Positions 16,466-24,815 of a stretch of DNA of 64,000 bases are shown piece by piece (position 1 is the first letter of the stretch; every line of letters starts with the position of its first letter). The stretch covers positions 1-64,000 of the forward strand of contig NZ_RQII01000053.1 of assembly GCF_004761975.1 (NCBI RefSeq), given 5' to 3'. The notes under the pieces were generated by a model, which saw nothing but the letters and a program-made list of their open reading frames with translations, ran no database searches and was not told where the DNA came from. The position numbers and the translations under genes were made by a program. The stretch comes from Planococcus koreensis. GTDB lineage: Bacteria; Bacillota; Bacilli; Bacillales_A; Planococcaceae.

Positions 16466-17320
16466 CTATTTCTCTTCAAACTTCAGATGCACCGGGTTCG
16501 CAATCTGCTCATAACCAATTTCCCGATAAATTTTATTGGAGGTCGGGTTGGCAAGGTCTGTATACAGCATGACGAAATCATATTCCTCCAGCAACTCCTC
16601 CGTCACTTCGGCGACCAGCGTCCTCGCGTAGCCCCTGCGGCGATATTTGGCAGGCGTAAAAACAAACGACACCGTGATGCCATGCTTTGAAGGACGTGCC
16701 TTCTTCATGCACGACACCACTTCCCCCCGATCCTCCCAAACGAACACTTCTTTGCGTTCCAAAAAATCATCTATTTTCCGGGCCGCTTCCGCCGGCGTTG
16801 AAGCGGCGATGCCGGTATCCCGCTCGAACAGCAGCATCCACTCTTCCAATAGCTGCGCGTCCTTGCCGCTTGCAACGCGCCACGTGCCCGGGCTTTTCAC
16901 CAGCTTCCGGTTTACTGAATCAGCGCGGTACAAGCCTTGGTTCATCACTTCTTTGGGCACTGTCCCTTTTTTCGCGGACCAAGCCCGGGCAAAGGCGTCC
17001 GCCGTCTGCCGGTCGCCGATAATGGAATCCACCAAAATCCCTGAATCCATCAATTTTTCGGCAATGCTTTTCTCAAGTCCAGCATATCCATTAAAAGAGA
17101 TCAGCTGCAACGGATGAGGAGGCGTCATCAAGCACACTGCCGCAATTTCGCCGTCCATTTTCGCAATCCCCAAATAATATTCTTCGTATCGCCCTTCTTT
17201 GATCTGCTCCAGGATTCCGATGAACAAGCTATATTCGTCTTCCCGTTTATAAAGCAGCGCTTCAACCTGCTCTGCAAAAACCATGGCATCGCTGTACATT
17301 TCCCATTCCATCCCGCTCAC
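16466..17320 (-). CDS. GNAT family N-acetyltransferase
   Basis: A 284-residue protein whose C-terminal ~100 residues form a GNAT acetyl-CoA fold: VSFVFTPAKYRRRGYARTLV contains the R/Q-x-x-G-x-G/A pyrophosphate loop, and NPTSNKIYREIGY is the usual terminal helix. The N-terminal half is a degenerate domain, as in other ~280-residue GNAT proteins. The upstream start is GTG; an ATG at 17311 is equally possible and neither has a strong ribosome site. Substrate unknown. Its stop lies about 40 bp before the vmlR leader. Confidence 0.85.
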   Translation of the reverse strand: MSGMEWEMYSDAMVFAEQVEALLYKREDEYSLFIGILEQIKEGRYEEYYLGIAKMDGEIAAVCLMTPPHPLQLISFNGYAGLEKSIAEKLMDSGILVDSIIGDRQTADAFARAWSAKKGTVPKEVMNQGLYRADSVNRKLVKSPGTWRVASGKDAQLLEEWMLLFERDTGIAASTPAEAARKIDDFLERKEVFVWEDRGEVVSCMKKARPSKHGITVSFVFTPAKYRRRGYARTLVAEVTEELLEEYDFVMLYTDLANPTSNKIYREIGYEQIANPVHLKFEEK

Positions 17321-17454
17321 TCATTTCTCTAAAATCTTTCTATACCATCTTATTGGCTAGAAAAAGGAAATTTCCTTCTTTCTCTTGTATTTTAATGGGA
17401 CGATGCAAAGTTTTAGGGTTTGAACTCGCCGCGTTGCCCGATTCAAGTGCATAA

Positions 17455-17493
17455 AAAACTGCCCTTCAGCTTAGCCAGCTAAAAGGGCAGTTC
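17455..17493 (-). terminator. Terminator of niaP
   Basis: On the minus strand AACTGCCCTTTTAGCTGG pairs with its complement through AAGGGCAGTT and is followed by TTTTTT. It lies immediately downstream of the niaP stop. Confidence 0.85.
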
Positions 17494-17501
17494 CAATGCT
17501 T

Positions 17502-18719
17502 CTATTCCAATTCCAATTGTTTCGTTTCAGTGCCGAGAAACGCTACTGCCATAGCGCCGATGACGATGGCGCCACAGAATATCGCAAAAATCCAGCCTAC
17601 GCCGTAATCAGCCGCCAACATCGTTCCGACCAAAAGCGGTCCGAGAATGCCCCCGAGGCGCCCGAACGATGCCGCCATGCCCGTCCCGGTAGCCCGTATG
17701 ACTGTCGGATATTGTTCAGGTGAATAAGCATAAAGCGCGCCCCATGCCCCGAGATTGAAGAAGGAAAGGAAGATACCCGCCCCTATAAGCATGCCAAGCG
17801 TTTCCGCGTTGCCAAATACCAACGCACTGGCTGCCGTTCCGAGCAGATACGTGACGAGCACGAATTTTCTTCCCATGCGTTCAATCAGCCACGCTGCGGA
17901 GAAATAGCCCGGCAGCTGTGCCAAAGTCATAATCAAAACGTATTTGAAACTTTGGATCAACGTGAATCCTTTCAATATCATTACGCTGGGCAGCCACAGG
18001 AACATGCCGTAATACGAGAACACGACTGTGAACCAGACAATCCACAGCATAATCGTCGGCCGCAGGTATTTTTTAGACCATACTTCTTTAATATTGGTCG
18101 ATACAGAACGCAGCACATTCTTTTTCGCCGTGAATTGGGGCGAGTCCGGCAAATTGATGCGCAAATACAATGCATAGAATGCAGGCAATGCTGTCAGCAG
18201 CAAAGCTACTTGCCAGCCGTATGAAGGGATGATGAAATAGGAAATGATGGCCGCCAACAGCCAGCCTGCTGCCCAAAAACTTTCGAGCAGCACGACGACG
18301 CGCCCACGCTCTTTCGCCGGGACGCTTTCAGAAACTAACGTTGCCGCAACAGGAAGTTCTCCCCCAAGGCCCATCCCCACGAAGAAACGCAGAACCATGA
18401 ATGCTGCGAGCGTGGTGGTGAAAGCGGAAAGCCCGCTTGCTATTGAGAATAATAAGAGCGTAATGATGAAAATCTTTTTTCTTCCCACCCGATCCGCATA
18501 GATGCCGAAAACGAATGCTCCGACCGCCATCCCGATCGAGTTCACACTGCCAATCCAGCCCATCTGCTGAACCGACAAATTCCAATCCACTTTAAGCGCA
18601 GCGATGACGAACGATAAAATACCGACATCCATCGCGTCAAATAGCCAACCTAATCCCGCAACGCCCAATAATTTATTGCGCGAAATGCCAGTGGTATTTT
18701 TTTCAGCTAGTGTAGCCAT
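17502..18719 (-). CDS. niaP: Niacin/nicotinate transporter, MFS (NiaP/YceI-like)
   Basis: A 405-residue major facilitator with twelve predicted hydrophobic helices. NKLLGVAGLGWLFDAMDVG at the N terminus, the loop motif DRVGRKK and the GGELPVA segment closely resemble B. subtilis YceI (NiaP), a niacin importer. ESFWAAGWL and PEQYPTVIRATGTG agree with that family. It is a stand-alone gene with its own promoter and terminator. Two direct repeats at the promoter look like NiaR operators, which supports the niacin role independently of sequence likeness. Confidence 0.87.
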   Translation of the reverse strand: MATLAEKNTTGISRNKLLGVAGLGWLFDAMDVGILSFVIAALKVDWNLSVQQMGWIGSVNSIGMAVGAFVFGIYADRVGRKKIFIITLLLFSIASGLSAFTTTLAAFMVLRFFVGMGLGGELPVAATLVSESVPAKERGRVVVLLESFWAAGWLLAAIISYFIIPSYGWQVALLLTALPAFYALYLRINLPDSPQFTAKKNVLRSVSTNIKEVWSKKYLRPTIMLWIVWFTVVFSYYGMFLWLPSVMILKGFTLIQSFKYVLIMTLAQLPGYFSAAWLIERMGRKFVLVTYLLGTAASALVFGNAETLGMLIGAGIFLSFFNLGAWGALYAYSPEQYPTVIRATGTGMAASFGRLGGILGPLLVGTMLAADYGVGWIFAIFCGAIVIGAMAVAFLGTETKQLELE

Positions 18720-18731
18720 TCTAATCCCCCT

Positions 18732-18764
18732 TGTCTTTACACGTGTAACACAGTGTCTTTACAC
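18732..18764 (-). promoter_or_regulatory. Candidate NiaR operator: two direct repeats
   Basis: GTGTAAAGACA (minus strand) occurs twice, at 18732-18742 and 18754-18764, with a period of 22 bp (two helical turns). The repeats lie just downstream of the predicted -10, where binding would block transcription. NiaR (YrxA) controls niacin uptake and NAD synthesis in Bacillales. I judge the match from memory of the motif, so the regulator name is tentative. Confidence 0.6.
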
Positions 18765-18768
18765 CACT

Positions 18769-18797
18769 ACTATACTCCTAGAATTTATGCACTGCAA
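18769..18797 (-). promoter_or_regulatory. Sigma-A promoter of niaP
   Basis: TTGCAG (18792-18797) and TATAGT (18769-18774) on the minus strand are spaced by 17 bp. The transcription start is expected near 18762, inside the direct-repeat operator. Confidence 0.7.
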
Positions 18798-18855
18798 TAA
18801 CATTGAAAATGTTTAATTTTTCGGAAAAATCAATTCGGATGATGGCTTGAAATAG

Positions 18856-18892
18856 AAAAAACCTCCTTATCCAATACCCATGGATAAAGAGG
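18856..18892 (-). terminator. Terminator of the ZIP transporter gene
   Basis: On the minus strand CCTCTTTATCCA pairs with TGGATAAGGAGG around a short loop and is followed by TTTTTT. It sits about 20 bp after the zupT-like stop. Confidence 0.85.
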
Positions 18893-18911
18893 CTTACACT
18901 TTCATTTCCAA

Positions 18912-19721
18912 TTATGCCAGCAGCACCAGGCTCAACGCCATCACTGCCATACCAGCAATCAACCCATAAATCGATAAATGTGCTTCGTCATAGCGTTTAG
19001 CTGCAGGCAGCAGTTCATCCAGCGAAATGAAAACCATTAATCCCGCCACACCAGCGAATATGATGCCGAAAAGCGTATCGCTCAAAAACGGCATCAAAAT
19101 CAGCCATGCGGCAATTGCTCCAATCGGCTCCGCGATGCCGGACAAGAAACTATACTTTAACGCTTTGCGCCGGCTTCCTGTCGCGTAATAAATCGGCACT
19201 GATACGGCAATGCCTTCCGGTATGTTGTGGATCGCTACCGCGATAGCGATGGCAATCCCGAGTCCCGGATCCTGGATGGCCGACATGAACGTCGCAATGC
19301 CTTCCGGAAAATTGTGGATCCCGATTGCCAACGCAGTAAAAATACCCATTTTTCGCAGCCGGGCATATTCGTCATTGCTCGGGCCTTCATCCATATCCTC
19401 TACCGTACGCACTTCATGCGGGTTGCCGAGCTGCGGCAAAATCCGATCAAGTATGGCCATGAAAATCATGCCGCCAAAAAATCCAGCAATCGTCAGCCAG
19501 TACCCAGCCGAGTCGCCATGGGCACCTGTCAAAGAATCTTTCGCTTTTACGAAAATCTCAATCATGGATACATATATCATGACCCCTGCCGAAAAACCAA
19601 GAGATACCGACAGGAATTTCGTGTTGGTCCGGGATGCAAAAAAGGCGAGCAAACTGCCGATCCCTGTGGCCAATCCCGCAAATAACGTCAAGCCAAGCGC
19701 AAATAATACCGTACTGTCCAT
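18912..19721 (-). CDS. ZIP family metal transporter (ZupT-like)
   Basis: A 269-residue membrane protein with about eight hydrophobic helices. The ZIP metal-binding helices are clear: AIGIHNFPEGIATF and AVAIHNIPEGIAVSV, each with the HN.PEG motif. ISLDELLPAAKRY gives a further acidic/His site near the C terminus. ZupT-type members import zinc and other divalent metals. Single gene with its own terminator; no Zur or MntR box was recognised. Confidence 0.92.
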   Translation of the reverse strand: MDSTVLFALGLTLFAGLATGIGSLLAFFASRTNTKFLSVSLGFSAGVMIYVSMIEIFVKAKDSLTGAHGDSAGYWLTIAGFFGGMIFMAILDRILPQLGNPHEVRTVEDMDEGPSNDEYARLRKMGIFTALAIGIHNFPEGIATFMSAIQDPGLGIAIAIAVAIHNIPEGIAVSVPIYYATGSRRKALKYSFLSGIAEPIGAIAAWLILMPFLSDTLFGIIFAGVAGLMVFISLDELLPAAKRYDEAHLSIYGLIAGMAVMALSLVLLA

Positions 19722-19822
19722 AATCCCGACGTCCTTCCGTTCTGATGATTAAGGTTATTGTACGATAGAAGTTTCCTGCGCACAACTTTTTTTGACGAAG
19801 AAAAATTTTCCATTATTCTTAC

Positions 19823-20467
19823 TTATCCCCTCGTGCGCAGCAGTTCCCCAAGTTTCAGCCAATCCTCATCCTTCAACGCCCGAACCGGGGGATTGTAAAA
19901 CACGCTCGCCGGATGGAATGTCGGAAATAAATGATAATGCTGCTCCGTCTCCATAAACCGTTGATTTTCCTCATCCCATTTCAAAATCGGCGTTTCCAAT
20001 AGCACGCCATGCAATTGAGTCACTTTTGCCTGGGGACCGATCAACCGCTGCAGGCCGATATTGCCGAGCGTGACAATCAGCGGCGGATTGAGGTCATTGA
20101 TTTCAGCGTCCAAAATAGGCGCATGGGCAATAATCTCTTTTTTTGTAGGCGCACGGTTGTATTTTCTTTCGGTTAAAGAGCCATCCCGCTCTTTTTTGCT
20201 TCCCCATTTATAAGGGCGGCTGCGCACAGCGCTTGTGATGTAAACGTCTTCGCGCTCCAAACCGATGCTGCCAAGCGAAGCCATTAATTCCTTTCCCGCT
20301 CTCCCTGTAAACGGAACCCCGGTTTCAATCTCGTTTTCGCCAGGCGCTTCCCCCACCAGCATCAACGCCGGGTTTTGTGCACCTCGGCTTCGGACAAAGC
20401 CATCGACCGGAAATCCTTTTATGCGTTGCAGCCCTAACTGGACCAATTCATCTGATAATTCATACAT
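19823..20467 (-). CDS. Uracil-DNA glycosylase superfamily protein lacking the Fe-S cysteines
   Basis: A 214-residue protein with the family 4/5-like motifs GEAPGENEIETGVPFTGRAG (water-activating loop) and TFHPASV near the C terminus. It has no cysteine at all, so the 4Fe-4S cluster that defines family 4 UDGs cannot form. The ATG at 20467 follows CGGGGTG at six bases; a GTG nine bases earlier is in frame but poorly placed. It is divergent from glnK. Base-excision repair is the likely area; activity on uracil is unproven. Confidence 0.8.
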   Translation of the reverse strand: MYELSDELVQLGLQRIKGFPVDGFVRSRGAQNPALMLVGEAPGENEIETGVPFTGRAGKELMASLGSIGLEREDVYITSAVRSRPYKWGSKKERDGSLTERKYNRAPTKKEIIAHAPILDAEINDLNPPLIVTLGNIGLQRLIGPQAKVTQLHGVLLETPILKWDEENQRFMETEQHYHLFPTFHPASVFYNPPVRALKDEDWLKLGELLRTRG

Positions 20468-20503
20468 GATAAACACCCCGATTTTTTATTATTCGTTCCA
20501 TTA

Positions 20504-20520
20504 TGTAAGGTTTCCTTACA
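20504..20520 (+). promoter_or_regulatory. GlnR/TnrA box
   Basis: TGTAAGGTTTCCTTACA is a perfect match to TGTNAN7TNACA. It lies about 60 bp upstream of the predicted glnK start site. TnrA activates and GlnR represses nitrogen genes through such boxes in Bacillales, so the glnK-amt operon should be induced under nitrogen limitation. Confidence 0.88.
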
Positions 20521-20537
20521 TTTCATAAAAATAAAGC

Positions 20538-20566
20538 TTGCATTGTCAGAAAATAATGATTATGAT
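20538..20566 (+). promoter_or_regulatory. Promoter of glnK-amt
   Basis: TTGCAT (20538-20543) and TATGAT (20561-20566) are separated by 17 bp. The weak -35 is usual for TnrA-activated promoters. Confidence 0.65.
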
Positions 20567-20599
20567 GTTAACAAACCTAACACCAAGGAGGAGAAACAC

Positions 20600-20941
20600 A
20601 TGAAAAAGATCGAAACCATTATCCGCCCCTCGGTTTTCGCTGACGTCCGCCAAGCATTAGCGCTTGAAGGCATAGATGGATTGACCGTCACGGAAATCGC
20701 CGGCATCGGCAAACAGGAAGGGCGCACTGGCTTGTTCCGAGGAAATGCCTATACCATGGAATTTTCACCAAAAATAAAACTGGAAATGGTGGTCGATGAT
20801 TCCAAGGTCGAAGATATCGTCCAAGCGCTGCTTGAATACGCTGCCACTGGAGAAGTCGGAGACGGCAAGATTTTCATCCTTCCGGTTGAAGAAGCTATTC
20901 GCATCCGAACTAAAGAACGCGGCGCAGTCGCCGTAGGATAA
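20600..20941 (+). CDS. glnK: PII nitrogen regulatory protein GlnK (NrgB-like)
   Basis: A 113-residue PII signal protein. The T-loop GRTGLFRGNAYTMEF keeps Tyr51, and the B-loop TGEVGDGKIFILPVEEA with RIRTKERG near the C terminus forms the ATP/2-oxoglutarate site. The ATG at 20600 follows AAGGAGGAGA; an in-frame start 19 codons upstream lies in the leader and is unlikely. It would gate the adjacent ammonium channel and, in Bacillales, can bind TnrA. Whether Tyr51 is modified cannot be told. Confidence 0.95.
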   Translation: MKKIETIIRPSVFADVRQALALEGIDGLTVTEIAGIGKQEGRTGLFRGNAYTMEFSPKIKLEMVVDDSKVEDIVQALLEYAATGEVGDGKIFILPVEEAIRIRTKERGAVAVG

Positions 20942-20953
20942 GGAGGAAACCAA

Positions 20954-22234
20954 ATGGAAGCAGTCCAAAGTTCAGTAGATATGTTATGGGTAATGATTGG
21001 CACGATTTTGGTCTTTTTTATGCACGCAGGATTCGCTATGTTGGAAACCGGCTTTACCCGCTCCAAGAACACCTTGAATATTTTAATGAAAAACTTGATC
21101 ACCGTCGGACTCGGTTCGATCCTTTACTTTTTTGTCGGATTCGCCTTGATGTTCGGCACCTCGGCTTTCGGAATGATCGGCACTGACGGATTCTTGCTCG
21201 CAGGGCGCGAAGACATCTCCTTCTTCGTTTTCCAGGCAGTATTCGCCGCCACTTGCGCCACCATCATCTCCGGTGCAGTTGCAGAACGCATGAAACTGTC
21301 TTCTTATATTATGCTCACTGTCGCTATGACCGCCGTTATTTACCCGATCGTCGGACATTGGGTGTGGGGCGGCGGCTGGCTTTCCCAAATCGGCTTTATC
21401 GACTTTGCCGGTTCGACGGTTGTGCATTTGACTGGTGCCACTGCAGCGTTCGTGACGGCCTGGAAATTAGGGCCGCGCCTTGGCAAATACAGCGGCAAAA
21501 TCGTCAACTCGATTCCTGGCCATAACTTGCCGCTCGGCGCCCTTGGCGTCTTCATCCTTTGGCTCGGCTGGTTCGGCTTCAACGGCGGGAGCACACTTGC
21601 CGCCGATCCGGAACTCGTGCCCCCAGTCATTTTAAATACATTGCTTGCTGCATCAGCAGCAGTTATTTCTACAGCTCTTTATACCCGTTTCCGCTACGGC
21701 CGAATCGACCCTTCGTTAACGATGAACGGAGCTCTTGCAGGATTAGTAGGCATAACTGCCGGCGCTGCAAACGTTTCATTTCTCGGGGCCATGGCAATCG
21801 GCCTTCTGGCAGGCATCATCATGACCGAAGCTGTTCGCATCCTCGACTCCAAGATCCGTATTGACGATCCGGTCGGCGCCATCGCAGTCCATGGTGTAGC
21901 AGGCATTTGGGGAACGATTGCACTGGGCTTCTTCGATACAACAGGCGGCTTGCTTTATGGCGGCGGTGCAGAAATCCTCGGCATTCAGACAGTCGGCATC
22001 CTGGCTGTCATCGGATGGACTACACTAGCATCCGGAATCGTTGTATACGCCGTCAATGCCATTTCGCCGATCCGCGTCTCAGCTGAAGAAGAAGAAAACG
22101 GCTTGGACTTTTCCGAACACGGTTCACAAGCATACGCTATGCAGGACGTGCTTCGCGGTTCAACTCCTTCCGCGGAATCATTTGCTACACGCTTGAACCG
22201 CATGGGTGAACGGCCAAGCACATCCAAACCTTAA
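20954..22234 (+). CDS. amtB: Ammonium transporter (Amt/NrgA family)
   Basis: A 426-residue channel with eleven predicted transmembrane helices. The twin-histidine pore is visible as VVHLTGATAAF and IAVHGVAGIWGT, and EEDISFF...FAATCATIISGAVAERM-type segments match the family. The ATG follows AAGGAGGAAACC. It is 12 bp after glnK and ends in a soluble tail of about 45 residues. The pair is the standard GlnK-AmtB unit: GlnK inserts its T-loop into AmtB when nitrogen is ample. Confidence 0.96.
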   Translation: MEAVQSSVDMLWVMIGTILVFFMHAGFAMLETGFTRSKNTLNILMKNLITVGLGSILYFFVGFALMFGTSAFGMIGTDGFLLAGREDISFFVFQAVFAATCATIISGAVAERMKLSSYIMLTVAMTAVIYPIVGHWVWGGGWLSQIGFIDFAGSTVVHLTGATAAFVTAWKLGPRLGKYSGKIVNSIPGHNLPLGALGVFILWLGWFGFNGGSTLAADPELVPPVILNTLLAASAAVISTALYTRFRYGRIDPSLTMNGALAGLVGITAGAANVSFLGAMAIGLLAGIIMTEAVRILDSKIRIDDPVGAIAVHGVAGIWGTIALGFFDTTGGLLYGGGAEILGIQTVGILAVIGWTTLASGIVVYAVNAISPIRVSAEEEENGLDFSEHGSQAYAMQDVLRGSTPSAESFATRLNRMGERPSTSKP

Positions 22235-22242
22235 TCCAATAC

Positions 22243-22280
22243 AAAAAGCAGGGCTTCCGATAATGGAAGCGCTGCTTTTT
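22243..22280. terminator. Bidirectional terminator between amtB and the PAP2 gene
   Basis: AAAAAGCAGGGCTTCC and GGAAGCGCTGCTTTTT pair around GATAAT, giving T-runs on both strands. It serves the convergent amtB (plus) and PAP2 (minus) genes. Confidence 0.88.
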
Positions 22281-22894
22281 CATCTATTCTGCAGCTTTTC
22301 AAAACGGTGTTCCCGGAACTCGTACCAGATGGCGACTGCCACGAATAATGTATACCCTGCGCACCAGCCGGCCAGCACGTCCGAAAAATAATGCTCGCCC
22401 CCAGCCACACGGGAAAGCCCGATTCCCGCAACCAGTCCAACCGCAGCCAGCCACACCAGCCATTTCCCTATTTCAGAAGCCATATACGTCGTTATGAAGT
22501 AAGCGGCTGTGAAAATATACAAGAGTCCGCCCATCGCATGCTCGGAAGGGAAACTATAGCTTTCCAGCTCTTGCGGAACCGGTGGCCGGCCGCGCATTAA
22601 TGCCTCTTTCAACAAGACGTTCAACGCTTTTCCAGCTCCCACGGTCAGGAAAACAAAAAGCATCGCCCGGTAATTCCGGTGGTGGAACCATAAGTATAAG
22701 ATCATGCCCATTCCCACTACGAACAGCACCGGATCTTCCCCAAGGACCGACAGGCTGTCCAGCCAAGCTAAACCATATAACTTGTCCGCCGCCCAAGCAT
22801 CAATTTCTTTGAATTCCGGTGTCGAGTATGCCATAAGGATTGCAAAGAAACCGATTAATGTAGCCATTCCCAGCGGATAAAAAATACGTCGCAT
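22280..22894 (-). CDS. PAP2-family membrane phosphatase
   Basis: A 204-residue integral membrane phosphatase. The three catalytic blocks are present: KEALMRGRPP (KX6RP), PSEHAMG (PSGH-like, with E for G) and SRVAGGEHYFSDVLAG (SRX5HX3D). About six hydrophobic helices are visible. Likely substrates are phosphatidic acid, phosphatidylglycerophosphate or undecaprenyl pyrophosphate. The ATG at 22894 follows GGGAGAGGGTGGGG; a longer in-frame start has no ribosome site. The Glu in PSEH instead of Gly is common in this subgroup. Confidence 0.9.
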   Translation of the reverse strand: MRRIFYPLGMATLIGFFAILMAYSTPEFKEIDAWAADKLYGLAWLDSLSVLGEDPVLFVVGMGMILYLWFHHRNYRAMLFVFLTVGAGKALNVLLKEALMRGRPPVPQELESYSFPSEHAMGGLLYIFTAAYFITTYMASEIGKWLVWLAAVGLVAGIGLSRVAGGEHYFSDVLAGWCAGYTLFVAVAIWYEFREHRFEKLQNR

Positions 22895-23062
22895 GACCCC
22901 ACCCTCTCCCTGTTGCTTCCATCTATTATAGCCCAATTTATCTGTCTATTCAAAAAATACCAGAAGGCTTCCAGCATTTCTCCACTCTCTGGTTTGGCGA
23001 ATAAAAAGCTGCAGGCCAACCGGATTCCCGGACTCGCCTGCAGCCTGTGCAATACACTTTTT

Positions 23063-24013
23063 TTATTCCTTGAATGCCGTTTCCACGTCAGTGACCATTT
23101 GGCTGACCGATTGCAGCCCACCGCCTGACAGGTACCAATAATCCGGATCTAAGTAAACGATCTTCCCATCTTTATATGCATCCGTTTTTTGCACCAATTC
23201 GTTTTCAAGTGAATCTTTCGCGCTGGCTTCATTGCCCACTGCGGCATTGCGGTCCACAACGAAAATCATGCCAGGATTTTTCTCCAAAATGTATTCGAAC
23301 GAAATGCTTTGGCCGTGCGTCGATACTTCCAACCCTTCATCTACCGCTTTTACGCCAAAGACATCATGGATGATGCCAAAACGTGAAGACGGGCCGTACG
23401 CACTGACTTTCCCTTCATTCGCCAAAACGATCAACGCTTGCGCTTGGGAACTGCTGACCGTTTCTTTTACTTGTTCAATCTGTTCTGTAATCGCTGACAG
23501 CTCTTCTTTCACTTGCTCTTCTTTATCGAAGATTTCCCCGATCAATTCCATGTTGCCCGTAAAAGATTCCATGTAATTATCCGTGTCAACCGCGATATGG
23601 ACAGTTGGTGCAATCGCTGCGTATTCTTCATACATGTCCGCTTGGCGTCCGGAAATGATGATCAAGTCCGGCTTCAGTGCATTGATCGCTTCGAAATCTG
23701 CTTCTTTCAACGTACCAACATTCTCATACTTTTCCGTGTCCGCGTATTTATCAAGGTACGCCGGCAGTGATTCCTGTGGTACACCTGCTGCTTCGATGCC
23801 TAATTTGTCCATCGTATCAAGAACGCCGAAATCAAAGACGACGACTTTCTTCGGATTTTTTTCAAATGTGGTTTCGCCCAATTCGTGCGTTACGGTCATC
23901 GTTTCTTTTTCCTGCGCCTCCGCTGAAGTCCCCTCTTCTGTTTCTCCAGCGCCGCATGCTGCAAGCACGCCAGCCACCAATAACGCCATTGCAATCAATA
24001 GCCATTTTTTCAT
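23063..24013 (-). CDS. yclQ: Petrobactin-type siderophore-binding lipoprotein (YclQ-like)
   Basis: A 316-residue FecB-family lipoprotein. The signal peptide ends in a LAAC lipobox. KKVVVFDFGVLDTMDKLG, PDLIIISGRQAD, YGPSSRFGIIHDVFG and STHGQSISFEYI closely follow B. subtilis YclQ, which binds petrobactin and its photoproduct. The ATG at 24013 lies ten bases after AAAGGGAG; an upstream TTG is too close to it. Last gene of yclN-O-P-Q, in the B. subtilis order. Ligand is inferred from orthology. Confidence 0.9.
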   Translation of the reverse strand: MKKWLLIAMALLVAGVLAACGAGETEEGTSAEAQEKETMTVTHELGETTFEKNPKKVVVFDFGVLDTMDKLGIEAAGVPQESLPAYLDKYADTEKYENVGTLKEADFEAINALKPDLIIISGRQADMYEEYAAIAPTVHIAVDTDNYMESFTGNMELIGEIFDKEEQVKEELSAITEQIEQVKETVSSSQAQALIVLANEGKVSAYGPSSRFGIIHDVFGVKAVDEGLEVSTHGQSISFEYILEKNPGMIFVVDRNAAVGNEASAKDSLENELVQKTDAYKDGKIVYLDPDYWYLSGGGLQSVSQMVTDVETAFKE

Positions 24014-24053
24014 CTCAATCAAACTCCCTTTTTATGTAGTTTTTTAATGCAAT

Positions 24054-24815
24054 TTACGAATTGAAATAAACACAGATCCGGCAATTGTCCATCTGCTGAA
24101 TCGGGATGTCCATGTCGTAGATTTCCTTCAGCGCCGCCGATTGGATGATTTCCTCAGTCGTCCCGTCTTTGACGACACGGCCATTTTTCATCGCGACAAT
24201 GCGGTCGGAATAGACCGATGCGAAATTGATGTCGTGCAGCACGATGACAACCGTTTTGCCAAGGTCGTCGACGAGGCGGCGCAGGATTTTCATGATTTGC
24301 ACAGAATGCTTCATGTCCAAATTATTGAGCGGCTCGTCGAGCAGAACGTAATCGGTATCCTGTGCAATGACCATGGCAATAAATGCGCGCTGGCGCTGGC
24401 CGCCAGACAATTCATCCAAATAACTCTGCTCCATGCTTTCCAAATCCATGTAGCCGATTGCCTGGTCGACCATTTTCTCGTCCTCGCCATTCAAGCGCCC
24501 TTTGGAATAAGGAAAGCGGCCGAACGACACCAGTTCGCGCACGGTCAAGCGCACGTCCATGTAATTCGATTGTTTTAATATCGATACGCGCTTCGATAAA
24601 TCATTGGCTTTCATTTTCTTCGTATTGGTGGAATCGATGAGCACTTCTCCCGTGTCCGCATCAAGAAGCCGGCTGACCATAGAAAGGAGTGTCGACTTCC
24701 CGGCACCGTTCGGCCCGATAAATGACGTGATCTTGCCGCGCTGGATATCGACAGAAACATTCTCGACGACTTGCTTTTTCCCATAGAACTTCGTCAATTC
24801 ACGGACTTGAATCAT
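24054..24815 (-). CDS. yclP: Siderophore ABC transporter ATP-binding protein (YclP-like)
   Basis: A 253-residue ATPase with Walker A GPNGAGKST, signature LSGGQRQRA, Walker B VLLDEPLNNLD and H-loop VLHDINFA. It energises the YclNO permease pair. Its ATG overlaps the yclO stop (ATGA), so the two are coupled; yclQ follows after about 40 bp. Iron-regulated through the Fur box upstream of yclN. Confidence 0.94.
   Translation of the reverse strand: MIQVRELTKFYGKKQVVENVSVDIQRGKITSFIGPNGAGKSTLLSMVSRLLDADTGEVLIDSTNTKKMKANDLSKRVSILKQSNYMDVRLTVRELVSFGRFPYSKGRLNGEDEKMVDQAIGYMDLESMEQSYLDELSGGQRQRAFIAMVIAQDTDYVLLDEPLNNLDMKHSVQIMKILRRLVDDLGKTVVIVLHDINFASVYSDRIVAMKNGRVVKDGTTEEIIQSAALKEIYDMDIPIQQMDNCRICVYFNS

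Noticed and set aside
17400-17445. GGTTTGAACTC-like stretch resembling a tRNA T-loop
   Set aside because: No cloverleaf could be drawn around it: acceptor and anticodon stems are missing.
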